Of a stretch of 64,000 nt of DNA, positions 53,601 through 61,972 are shown piece after piece; positions within the stretch are counted from its first letter, which is position 1, and each line of letters opens with the position of its first letter. Position numbers and translations under genes: made by a program. The notes beneath the pieces are model-generated. The model did no database searches, had not been told where the DNA came from, and was given only the letters and a program-made list of their open reading frames with translations. The stretch lies in assembly GCA_024742815.1 (NCBI GenBank), contig JANSXX010000001.1, positions 434,001 through 498,000 on the forward strand, written 5' to 3'. The DNA is from HXMU1420-13 sp024742815 (lineage in GTDB: Bacteria > Bacteroidota > Rhodothermia > Balneolales > Balneolaceae).

Positions 53601-53972
53601 TCAGGCCTCATTTCTCTTTTCCAACGCCACATTAATTTTGGAGCAAAAATCCTCTGCCTGAGTGCGATGTTCGCGGTCAATTTTGAGTTGAATAGTTCCT
53701 GTTGAACTTCCGGGAAGTGGATCTAAAAATACCGGTTGGGCTGTTTCAATAATCACGTAATTACTGAACAGTGTTTTTTTAAATCGGATGGATGAGATTA
53801 AATCTACGGTTACAGCATATTTGTTGAGCGTACTAATGGAAGTTTGATTCAGATCATACACCTTATACTCGAAAAGCAGTTCTTCTCCATCAATACTAAG
53901 AATTCCCTTAACTGTTTTCTCCGAATTTGATCCACTAGTGTTCCGTAACTCGTAGTGATAGGCAAAACTCAT
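53601..53972 (-). CDS. PH-like small protein, paralogue 1
   Basis: This 123-residue beta-rich protein has the central pattern GILSIDGEELLFEYKVYD then VDLISSIRFKKTLFSNYVIIETAQP. It matches the neighbouring gene's GILRVEKGKLHFEFHKKD then IDLIEYKKKLFSSRLIIHAKRA. The alternating strands and final amphipathic helix (EDFCSKINVALEKRN) suggest a bacterial PH-like fold. Function unknown. It overlaps its paralogue by 4 bp, so the two are translated together. Confidence 0.65.
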   Translation of the reverse strand: MSFAYHYELRNTSGSNSEKTVKGILSIDGEELLFEYKVYDLNQTSISTLNKYAVTVDLISSIRFKKTLFSNYVIIETAQPVFLDPLPGSSTGTIQLKIDREHRTQAEDFCSKINVALEKRNEA

Positions 53973-54355
53973 TCAGTTTCTCCATCCAACTCTTTCAGCT
54001 TTTGTTCTGATAAATATAAATTCACATTCGATGCGATATTTGCCGCAATATCGCGGTGCTTTCGTTTTACTTTTAGAGTTCGGGTGGTAAGATCATTTCC
54101 GGGAAAATCCTCGAACACTGTAGCCCGTTTGGCGTGGATAATAAGTCGTGAACTGAAAAGCTTTTTCTTGTATTCAATAAGATCGATGTCCTTCAAATCG
54201 ATCTCGGCGGTCTTAACGCCCGACTTCACCACCTCGATCAAAGCATCTTTTTTATGAAATTCGAAGTGTAGTTTCCCCTTCTCCACGCGCAGAATTCCTT
54301 CCAGCATCATAAAGCCGCCGTTCTGTTCGTCGTCGTAAAATGGAAGTGCACGCAT
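53969..54355 (-). CDS. PH-like small protein, paralogue 2
   Basis: This 128-residue protein is related to the downstream gene by tandem duplication and divergence. It has the same strand pattern, ends in a basic amphipathic helix (KRKHRDIAANIASNVNLYLSEQKLKEL), and has no signal peptide or membrane helix. The pair may form a heterodimer. Assignment to a PH-like fold is an inference from the pattern. Confidence 0.65.
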   Translation of the reverse strand: MRALPFYDDEQNGGFMMLEGILRVEKGKLHFEFHKKDALIEVVKSGVKTAEIDLKDIDLIEYKKKLFSSRLIIHAKRATVFEDFPGNDLTTRTLKVKRKHRDIAANIASNVNLYLSEQKLKELDGETE

Positions 54356-54573
54356 GGTAAGTCCTGTTATTTAGTGGGTTAGCGCTGTTAATAATTTCCA
54401 CAAAAAAAGTACAAAAAATCTGTAAGGAGTTCCTCTGGAAATGATCTCACTTAACAGCATAGAGACGACAATCATTGCCTTGGGAGACGAGAAGCTCCCA
54501 ATGTCCTTCCATGGGTAAAAGGTGGAATATTCCTTTTGCCCTTTTTTTATTCCCAATCTTTTTAACGGTTGCA
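54356..54573. other. Divergent intergenic region with partial leader repeat
   Basis: The gap between the PH-like pair and the giant lamin-tail gene includes TGTAAGGAGTTCCTC at 54421-54436, a core of the leader element seen before comM. Promoters for both directions should be here. Confidence 0.45.
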
Positions 54574-57500
54574 ATGAAACTCCGAACAAGCTATTCTTTC
54601 AGCATGATTCGCATCGCTATCATATTAATTTTTATGTTCGGGGGAACAGTTAAGGGGCAGGTTTTTGAAGATGACTTTTCCGATGGCAATTTCACCTCAA
54701 ATCCAACATGGTCAGGCGCAGATTCCAACTTTGTAATTTTTGATCTGGATGGAAATTCTGTGTTGCGTTTGAATGATAACGAAGCAGCCACGAGTTATTT
54801 GAGTACTCCATCTAACGGCACCGAAGGCTATTGGGAGTTTTTTGTGCGTATCGATGGCTCAGCACCTTCCAATTCGAACAAAGCTGAGATTATTCTGAGT
54901 AGCGATATAGCCGATTTATCCGGTGCATTTAATGGATATGGAATTCGAATCGGAGAAACCGGCGATGATTTTTTTCGATTGATCCGTTACGATTCCGGAA
55001 TTGAAGGGGAAATACAATTATCAGACACCACCCAATTTGAAGCGGGTGGATCCTATCGACTTAAAGTAAGTCGAGATGCAGCAGCAAATTGGAGATTAGA
55101 AGTTGCAGAAGGATATAACGGTGAATTAAAAAATAGTGGAGCTTCAGCAACCGACAATACCTACACGAGTTCTTCTTTTCTGGGAATCAAGGTGAGTTAC
55201 ACGGCTAGCAGAACCGATGATTTCTATTTCGATTTTAAGATAGATTCTACTACCACAGAAGAACCCGAGTTCGATGACTTCCAGCAAGGTGATGTACTCA
55301 TAAATGAGTTTTTAAAAGACCCACCGCCCGGTTCAGGATTAGCGGAATACATCGAGATCGTAAACACAACTCAAAAAACGCTCAACTTAAAAAACTGGCA
55401 GGTTGGGGATAATTCGTCACTAACTTTCATTTCGGATACAAATTTTGTGCTACCACCGGATACTTTTTTAGTGATTACCTCAGATCCTGAGGCGTTGAAA
55501 TCTACTTTTGGGGAATTGTTTTCGGTAGATGTCTCGCTTCCCGCACTAAACAACACCACCGATCAGGTTCGACTTTATACAAACGCCGGAGCTTTGGTTG
55601 ATTCGCTGGAATATATACAGGAGTGGGGCGGAGTGGATGTTGCTCTGGAACGAAGGAGTTTAGCCGTTTCTTCGACGTTTCTAGCGAATTGGGGGGATTC
55701 GCCAAATGCTCAAGGTGGAACTCCTGGAGAGGAAAACGAAATCGAGCAAGATACAACGCCGCCCGAGTTAGCTGATTTCGAAATTCTTAATGACTCTACC
55801 TTTCAACTGATTTTTAGCGAACCTATCAAACCCGGTCCGGCCAGTAACCCAGATAATTATGAAATTGCGGTTCCTGTAACTACAACCAGACAAAGTGTTT
55901 TTGGAGAAAATGAATTTGTGTTAGCTACTTTTTTCGCACCGGATACCGTGGTTCTTGAATTCAAACAGCCGATTTATTCAGGTTCAAATCCGAACATTTT
56001 GATGATTTTTAACCAGGAGGATGTATTTGGTAACGTGGCTGAAACGATAGAACGGAGCTACGAATTAATTGCGACCGATGATCCGCAGCCCGGAGATTTA
56101 GTGATTAACGAAATCATGTATGATCCACCTGAAGGATTTTCGGAGTTCGTAGAACTGAATATGCACGTAGATAAAGTTTTCAATTTAAAAGGCTGGACGA
56201 TTAGTGATAACACTGGTCAGGATATAGTGATCTCTGAGGACGATTTTTTTATAGCCAGCTCAGGAATTTCATTTCAAAGGGGAATTGCATGGAATCAGCA
56301 TACAATTCTGGTTCCAGACAACACTATTAATGAATCTGAAAATCGAAAAATTGTAGTTGGTTCTTCCTTTCCAACGTTAAACAATTCTACCGATGCCATT
56401 GTGCTTAAAGATCCTAGCGGTGTGGTGATTGATTCGCTCACCTATTTCTCGAGTTGGGGAGGGAATGATAGGTCGCTAGAGAGAAGATCGGCAGAACTGC
56501 CTTCGAATCTTCCACAGAACTGGGGTGATCACCCAACAGATGACCTAGCTTCGCCGGCGGCACAAAATGCTTTAGGCTTAGACGAGAATTCGCCTGAATT
56601 ACTTTCCTTTGAGTTGATTTCTGACAATGAAATAATGCTCTTATTTAATGAAGAAATTCAGGATTCCTCCGCCACAAACACGTTGAATTTTGGACTCAGT
56701 CATCCACAATCTGCTGCTCCGGGAGTACTTCGACCGATTGAAATTGATTTTGCAAATCCTGATACGATACGACTTACTTTCGAAGATCCATTCTTTGAAT
56801 TGAATCTGTTAGAAGTCTTCAATCAAACCGACTTTTTTGGAAATAGAAACGAGCGAATAGCCACCGAGTTTGAGTATGTGATTACATCCACGGCAACAGA
56901 AGGTGATGTGAAAATCACCGAGTTTGCTTACGATGCACCCGAAGGATTTTCGGAGTTCGTGGAAATCTACAATCCAACCGAAAAAAATTTCGACTTAAAC
57001 GGCTGGACTTTCAACGACAATTCAGGCAATCGAAAACGAATCAGCAATACGCAGTTTTTCTTAAAAGCCGGTGAATACGCAGTTCTTGCCCCGGATTCTA
57101 GTATCCTTGAAAATTTTAGCGGGATAAAGCTGTTGGATGTCTCCGGATTTCCGGCGCTAAATAACACGAGTGATGATTTAGTAGTTCGAAGTGCGGAAGG
57201 TGTATTGATGGATTCTCTCACCTATTCCAAAACATGGGGTGGCGAAGAAGTAACGCTTGAACGTCGGTCGATGGAAGTTTCGGGAATCTATTTCGAAAAC
57301 TGGGGGGATAGTCCGGCAACCAGTTTAGGTACTCCGGGAACTGCAAATGAAATTCAACCTGATAATGAACCACCATTTGTACTTGAAGCTAGTTTTATTT
57401 CCAATACTCAAATACGGTTGCTGTTTAATGAGCGACTTTTTGGCGAATCGGCTTCAAATCCGGAGAATTTTTATTTCTCAGGTGGGGCAAATCCAATACA

Positions 57501-59319
57501 GGCCGTCCACCAAGCTGATACGGTAATTCTGGTGTACGAAGTTCCATTCGAAGATGGGTACTCAATTGATATTCAGCTTAGGAACCTAACCGATTTATTT
57601 GGCAACATTCAAAATGAGCAGATGTTGAATTTAACTTTCGTAGAAGTGGGGGAGGCAGCTCCATTGAGTGTGGTTTTCAATGAAATTCTATATCGGCGAG
57701 CGGATGCCGTTTCGCCCGAATTTGTCGAATTTTATAACCCTACCAATGAAAACTTTGATCTAAGCGGCTGGACATTCTCGGATGCAGGTTCCAGCGTTCA
57801 GATTCCAGCAAGTACAATTCTAAGTGCTGGTGAATATCTAGTGCTGACTGATCGGGAAGAGTTTGCTGAGAGTTTAGGAAATGGGTTGTATTTAGGTGGA
57901 TTTCCATCGCTCAATGATGATGGGGATGAATTAATGCTCAAAAACTCAGCAGGAGTTACCATCGATAGTTTATTCTATCGTTCTTCTTGGGGAGGAGACA
58001 TGCCCGGAGTTTCTTTAGAACGTAAAGATCCTGCCGCGGCCTCTTTTGATGCTTCCAATTGGGCAAGTTCAATTGCTGATGGGGGAACTTCAGTTGGGCA
58101 AAAAAGTGCAGTTTTTGAAGCTGATGATACCGCACCGTTGATTATTTTTAGTTCGATCAACGAAAGAAAACTCGCAATTGCCTTTTCCGAAGTGGTTCGC
58201 TTTACAGCCAATACTATTATTGAAGTGGCAGGATCGGTGATAGATATTGAAAATCAGCGAGACTTTATCGGATCCCAGATTGATCTACGATTGGAATCCG
58301 AAATCCAAGCTAAAATCAAATCAAAAGCTGCGATATCCCTGACCGTTTCAAATATCACTGATTTTAAGGGAAATTCAGCCAATACCATCACCAATCAAGT
58401 AGCTGAAAAGATGGAACCGGGTGATGTAATCATCAATGAGATTCTTTACAATCCCCTTGCCGATAGCGACGATAATTTGCCCGATCAAAGTGAATATGTA
58501 GAGCTCTACAATCGAACAGATAAAGCAATTTCATTAGAAGGATTGTTTATTCATGATGCTCCGGATGAGGACGGGGAAATCCGATCAATTATTCCCGTAT
58601 CCACTCAATATTCATGGATCGCACCGGGCGAATATGTGCTGATTAATGCCGAAGATGAGGCTACTTCTTTTTCTGAAAGCAAAACTGCCAGATTCTTTGA
58701 AATTGAAGGAGTGGATGAGCAGTCAATTATTCGAATAGATCGTTCAAGTCTGAGTTTAGCCTCTTCAGGTGATGCGATATTCCTTGCCGACAGCAGTGGA
58801 TCGGTAATCGATTCGGTGTTTTATGATGAGGGCTGGCAAAACCCAAATATCTTTGATACACGTGGAGTTGCTTTAGAACGAATTGATCCGAATGGCCCAA
58901 GTAATGATGCAAGTAATTGGAGTTCTAGTACGCATGTAACGGGCGGTACACCATTAAGGGAAAACAGCATTTTTCAAGAATCAGGGGCAACACCCGATGA
59001 GAATGGAATCAGCTTTTCGCCCAATCCTTTTTCTCCCGATGATGACGGCTTTGAGGATAATCTATTCATCAATTATCGTCTTGATGCAGCTGATTATCTG
59101 CTGCGCGTCCGTATTTTTGATCGTTACGGGAGAGAGGTTCGCGAATTGGTAAATAATTATCAGGCAGGTTTTGAGGGCTCGTTAATATGGGATGGGCTTA
59201 CTGATGACCGAAGCAAAAACAGAGTGGGAATTTATATTATTCTTTTCGAAGCGTACGATTCAGCTTCAGGACGAGATCGAACGTTTAAAGAAACCGTGGT
59301 GCTTGCGAGGAAGTTTTAA
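54574..59319 (+). CDS. Giant surface protein with five lamin-tail domains
   Basis: This exported protein is about 1581 residues long. It begins with a signal peptide (hydrophobic run IRIAIILIFMFGG, cut near VKGQ), then a concanavalin-like domain (about 35-220). Five lamin-tail domains start near 237 (GDVLINEFLKDPP), 506 (GDLVINEIMYDPP), 776 (GDVKITEFAYDAP), 1030 (LSVVFNEILY) and 1282 (GDVIINEILYNP), four of them followed by Ig-like linkers. The C-terminus (SFSPNPFSPDDDGFEDNL, then IWDGLTDDRSKNRVGIYIILFEAYD) is a FlgD-like/type IX-associated tail. It is probably an adhesin or a scaffold for extracellular DNA or polysaccharide; no enzyme motif is seen. Starts at 54604 or 54475 are also possible. 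Confidence 0.88.
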   Translation: MKLRTSYSFSMIRIAIILIFMFGGTVKGQVFEDDFSDGNFTSNPTWSGADSNFVIFDLDGNSVLRLNDNEAATSYLSTPSNGTEGYWEFFVRIDGSAPSNSNKAEIILSSDIADLSGAFNGYGIRIGETGDDFFRLIRYDSGIEGEIQLSDTTQFEAGGSYRLKVSRDAAANWRLEVAEGYNGELKNSGASATDNTYTSSSFLGIKVSYTASRTDDFYFDFKIDSTTTEEPEFDDFQQGDVLINEFLKDPPPGSGLAEYIEIVNTTQKTLNLKNWQVGDNSSLTFISDTNFVLPPDTFLVITSDPEALKSTFGELFSVDVSLPALNNTTDQVRLYTNAGALVDSLEYIQEWGGVDVALERRSLAVSSTFLANWGDSPNAQGGTPGEENEIEQDTTPPELADFEILNDSTFQLIFSEPIKPGPASNPDNYEIAVPVTTTRQSVFGENEFVLATFFAPDTVVLEFKQPIYSGSNPNILMIFNQEDVFGNVAETIERSYELIATDDPQPGDLVINEIMYDPPEGFSEFVELNMHVDKVFNLKGWTISDNTGQDIVISEDDFFIASSGISFQRGIAWNQHTILVPDNTINESENRKIVVGSSFPTLNNSTDAIVLKDPSGVVIDSLTYFSSWGGNDRSLERRSAELPSNLPQNWGDHPTDDLASPAAQNALGLDENSPELLSFELISDNEIMLLFNEEIQDSSATNTLNFGLSHPQSAAPGVLRPIEIDFANPDTIRLTFEDPFFELNLLEVFNQTDFFGNRNERIATEFEYVITSTATEGDVKITEFAYDAPEGFSEFVEIYNPTEKNFDLNGWTFNDNSGNRKRISNTQFFLKAGEYAVLAPDSSILENFSGIKLLDVSGFPALNNTSDDLVVRSAEGVLMDSLTYSKTWGGEEVTLERRSMEVSGIYFENWGDSPATSLGTPGTANEIQPDNEPPFVLEASFISNTQIRLLFNERLFGESASNPENFYFSGGANPIQAVHQADTVILVYEVPFEDGYSIDIQLRNLTDLFGNIQNEQMLNLTFVEVGEAAPLSVVFNEILYRRADAVSPEFVEFYNPTNENFDLSGWTFSDAGSSVQIPASTILSAGEYLVLTDREEFAESLGNGLYLGGFPSLNDDGDELMLKNSAGVTIDSLFYRSSWGGDMPGVSLERKDPAAASFDASNWASSIADGGTSVGQKSAVFEADDTAPLIIFSSINERKLAIAFSEVVRFTANTIIEVAGSVIDIENQRDFIGSQIDLRLESEIQAKIKSKAAISLTVSNITDFKGNSANTITNQVAEKMEPGDVIINEILYNPLADSDDNLPDQSEYVELYNRTDKAISLEGLFIHDAPDEDGEIRSIIPVSTQYSWIAPGEYVLINAEDEATSFSESKTARFFEIEGVDEQSIIRIDRSSLSLASSGDAIFLADSSGSVIDSVFYDEGWQNPNIFDTRGVALERIDPNGPSNDASNWSSSTHVTGGTPLRENSIFQESGATPDENGISFSPNPFSPDDDGFEDNLFINYRLDAADYLLRVRIFDRYGREVRELVNNYQAGFEGSLIWDGLTDDRSKNRVGIYIILFEAYDSASGRDRTFKETVVLARKF

Positions 59320-59418
59320 GGAATTAGCGCCGTAGGCATTCCTTCGGGAGAATAACGAATATAAAATTAGGAATAGGAATCGAACTTTTAGCGATTTGTC
59401 TTTCCCTTGAAATAAAAA

Positions 59419-59446
59419 AGCCGAAGACTGTGAAAGTCATTCGGCT
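59419..59446 (-). terminator. Terminator of the coiled-coil lipoprotein gene
   Basis: On the minus strand AGCCGAATGACT pairs with AGTC-TTCGGCT and is followed by a T-rich tract. It is about 60 bp past the stop of the gene at 59507. Confidence 0.75.
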
Positions 59447-59506
59447 AAAGTGTTATAGAGGAATAAGTATTCCTAATTCACCTATTCCCAATTCCTAATT
59501 GAATAA

Positions 59507-59938
59507 TTATCCAATTTTCAAATCATCCATCAAATCAGAAAAGCTGTCTTCAAAGTTATCCAGCGATTCATTAAATGATTCAGCTGCGGCTTCCCAATTC
59601 TCTTCTGAAGCATCTTTCAGCTCATCCAGTTCACGTTCAAGCGCAGTACGTTGATTGGTTAAATCTTCCCAGGCTTCTTTAGTTTCTTCAGCCATATCAG
59701 CGCTAGAATCTTTGATGTCCGCTCGGATTTCAGCCAATTCTTCGTTGATTTCTTCCAATTGCTCTTCGGCATTGTCTACAAATTCTTCACGGCTATCAGC
59801 GGCGTTATTCTGTACAGCTTCTACTTTTTCCTGAGCAGCATCCACACGCTCATTCATATTTTGTTGGGATTCATTAGTACATGCTGATAAAAGCAAGATA
59901 AATCCAAAAGTGATGTTATTTATCAATGGTCTAAACAT
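59507..59938 (-). CDS. Coiled-coil lipoprotein
   Basis: This 143-residue protein has a lipoprotein signal (FGFILLLSAC). An almost entirely helical, very acidic body (about 30-140) follows, with heptad-like repeats (VDAAQEKVEAVQNNAADSRE, EEQLEEINEELAEIRADI, LERELDELKDASEENW). It resembles Lpp-like or apolipoprotein-like envelope spacers; no family name is certain. Confidence 0.75.
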   Translation of the reverse strand: MFRPLINNITFGFILLLSACTNESQQNMNERVDAAQEKVEAVQNNAADSREEFVDNAEEQLEEINEELAEIRADIKDSSADMAEETKEAWEDLTNQRTALERELDELKDASEENWEAAAESFNESLDNFEDSFSDLMDDLKIG

Positions 59939-60060
59939 AATCGTTAATTTTAATTAGTATTTGACTATTGATAGGAAGATTGAGCTAAATTGTTCCGAAT
60001 TTGAAATAACACCTCGAATCGAGATCAAAATTTTGAAAGATGATCGATCAACGTGAGTTG

Positions 60061-61101
60061 CTAAAATCGATCAATCACTATCACTCCTGAATGGGAGAAT
60101 TCATTCGTTTTGGGTATGTAAGTAGTGACTTCATTCAGCGAAATGGTTTTACTGATCAGCTTTTGCGGCTTCAGTTTACCGGCTGTTATCATCTCCAACA
60201 TTTGAGGGTAGCAAAAAGCTTGCATTCCATGACTTCCATAGATTTCAAGCTCATCGGCAATAACTTGATCCATCGGGATTTTCGGGTGTTGATGATCTCC
60301 TGTAACTAATCCAACCTGTATATGTCGACCTCTTTTTCTAAGATTAGCAATGGAGTTGAAACACGTTTCTTGGCTTCCCAATGCATCTATCGAAATGTGA
60401 GCGCCACCATTTGTCAAGTCTATGATGTGCTCAATAAGGTCTTGCTGTTGCTGCGCATTAATCAGTACATCCGCACCAATATCTGACGCTTTTTCAAGAG
60501 CTAATTCGTTAATATCTACCCCAATAACAGTGGCTCCGAGCGATTTCGCAATCATTATGGCAGAAAGCCCAACTCCTCCACATCCATGAACCACAACAAA
60601 TTCATGTTTTTTCACTTTAGCCTGATGAACAATTGCTCGGAATGAAGTGATAAATCGACAGCCAAGAGTTGCCGCGGTTACAAAATCTATTTCATCCGGC
60701 AGTTGAACAATGTTTACATCTGCGTGATGAATAACCACATATTCGGCGAACGATCCCCAATGGGTAAATCCGGGCTGTGTTTGATTATCGCACACTTGAT
60801 GATTCCCCGAATTACACTGCATGCAGCGACCACATCCACATACAAATGGAGTAGTTACACGATCTCCCACATTAACGGATGTTACATTTTTTCCAATGGA
60901 TGCAATTACACCGGCAAGTTCATGTCCCTGAACGTGTGGTAGACTAATATCAGGATCATGACCCATCCAACCGTGCCAATCGCTACGGCAAAGACCTGTA
61001 GCCTTCACTTTAATCAATACGCCATGGTCGGGCGGCTGCGGAATGGGAACGTTTTCGATAGATAGCGTACCCTGAAATTCATGGTAAACCGCGGCTTTCA
61101 T
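60061..61101 (-). CDS. Zinc-dependent alcohol dehydrogenase
   Basis: This 346-residue medium-chain dehydrogenase has the catalytic zinc site Cys in TGLCRSDWHGWMG and GHELAGVIASIG. The structural zinc loop is CGCGRCMQCNSGNHQVC (about 91-107), and the cofactor motif is VVHGCGGVGLSAIMIAKSLGA followed by GVDINELALEKA, favouring NAD. The substrate is unknown. It lies 4 bp after an SDR gene in the same direction and probably forms a two-gene operon for alcohol/aldehyde metabolism. Confidence 0.9.
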   Translation of the reverse strand: MKAAVYHEFQGTLSIENVPIPQPPDHGVLIKVKATGLCRSDWHGWMGHDPDISLPHVQGHELAGVIASIGKNVTSVNVGDRVTTPFVCGCGRCMQCNSGNHQVCDNQTQPGFTHWGSFAEYVVIHHADVNIVQLPDEIDFVTAATLGCRFITSFRAIVHQAKVKKHEFVVVHGCGGVGLSAIMIAKSLGATVIGVDINELALEKASDIGADVLINAQQQQDLIEHIIDLTNGGAHISIDALGSQETCFNSIANLRKRGRHIQVGLVTGDHQHPKIPMDQVIADELEIYGSHGMQAFCYPQMLEMITAGKLKPQKLISKTISLNEVTTYIPKTNEFSHSGVIVIDRF

Positions 61102-61105
61102 GAAG

Positions 61106-61891
61106 TTATTTCTCTACCTCTTGCAGTTTTCGGATTTGAGTAAGCACTAATTTTTTAGGCATTATGGGCGAAATAAGTAGTTGAAATTTCTGAAAGGATG
61201 AAATCCCGGCAATCACGTCCAGTTTTCCTATCATCATACCATCGTAACCGGCTTCGGCAACCATTCTTGCTGAGGCAACATTGCGATCGAATAAAGATGT
61301 TTTATCCATTCCGGATGTTTCAGCAAATTCTGTTTCTGTAGCGCCGGGAAGTAATGCGGTAACTGTGATTTTGGTATCATGAAGTTCTTCCGCGATGGCA
61401 TTAGAAAAAGAATTAACAAATGCTTTGGTTGCATAATACACAGCCTGAAGCGGTCCGGGTACAATTCCGGCAGTGGATGAAACATTCAAAATACGACCTG
61501 AATTTCTATCTACCATTCCGGGGAGAATCCGTCGGGTAAGCTCGGTAAGTGCCATAACGTTTAACTGAATCATTGCCTGATCATCTTCCCAATCACGTTC
61601 GTGGAACAAGCCCAATCCTCCAAATCCGGCGTTGTTGATTAGGTAATCAACGATTATGCCATTTTCATTAAGCTCTTCTACAATTTCCTTTGGAGCTTCA
61701 TGTTTGGTTAGATCTTTTACGATAAGATGTACCGAAATCCCATGTTCATTTTCGAGTTGAGCTTTTAGCTGTTCAAGTTTTTCGAGTCTTCGGGCAATTA
61801 AAACGAGATCGCCTCCATGTTCGGCATGGATAATTGCGAGTTCTTTTCCTATTCCACTTGAAGCTCCGGTTATTAAAGCGACTTTTTTCAT
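61106..61891 (-). CDS. Short-chain dehydrogenase/reductase
   Basis: This 261-residue SDR has the cofactor motif ALITGASSGIGKELAIIHA with a following LIARR that favours NADP, NNAGFGGLG, the catalytic Ser in ILNVSSTAGIVPG, and the Tyr/Lys pair in YYATKAFVNSF. It resembles the DltE/YqjQ-like group. It is the first gene of the pair with the alcohol dehydrogenase. The substrate is unknown. Confidence 0.9.
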   Translation of the reverse strand: MKKVALITGASSGIGKELAIIHAEHGGDLVLIARRLEKLEQLKAQLENEHGISVHLIVKDLTKHEAPKEIVEELNENGIIVDYLINNAGFGGLGLFHERDWEDDQAMIQLNVMALTELTRRILPGMVDRNSGRILNVSSTAGIVPGPLQAVYYATKAFVNSFSNAIAEELHDTKITVTALLPGATETEFAETSGMDKTSLFDRNVASARMVAEAGYDGMMIGKLDVIAGISSFQKFQLLISPIMPKKLVLTQIRKLQEVEK

Positions 61892-61972
61892 GGCAAAAAA
61901 TGTGATGTTATCAACGAGGTGTTAATGTACATCACATTTTTAAGAAAGAAAGTTCAACTGAAAATTATTCGA

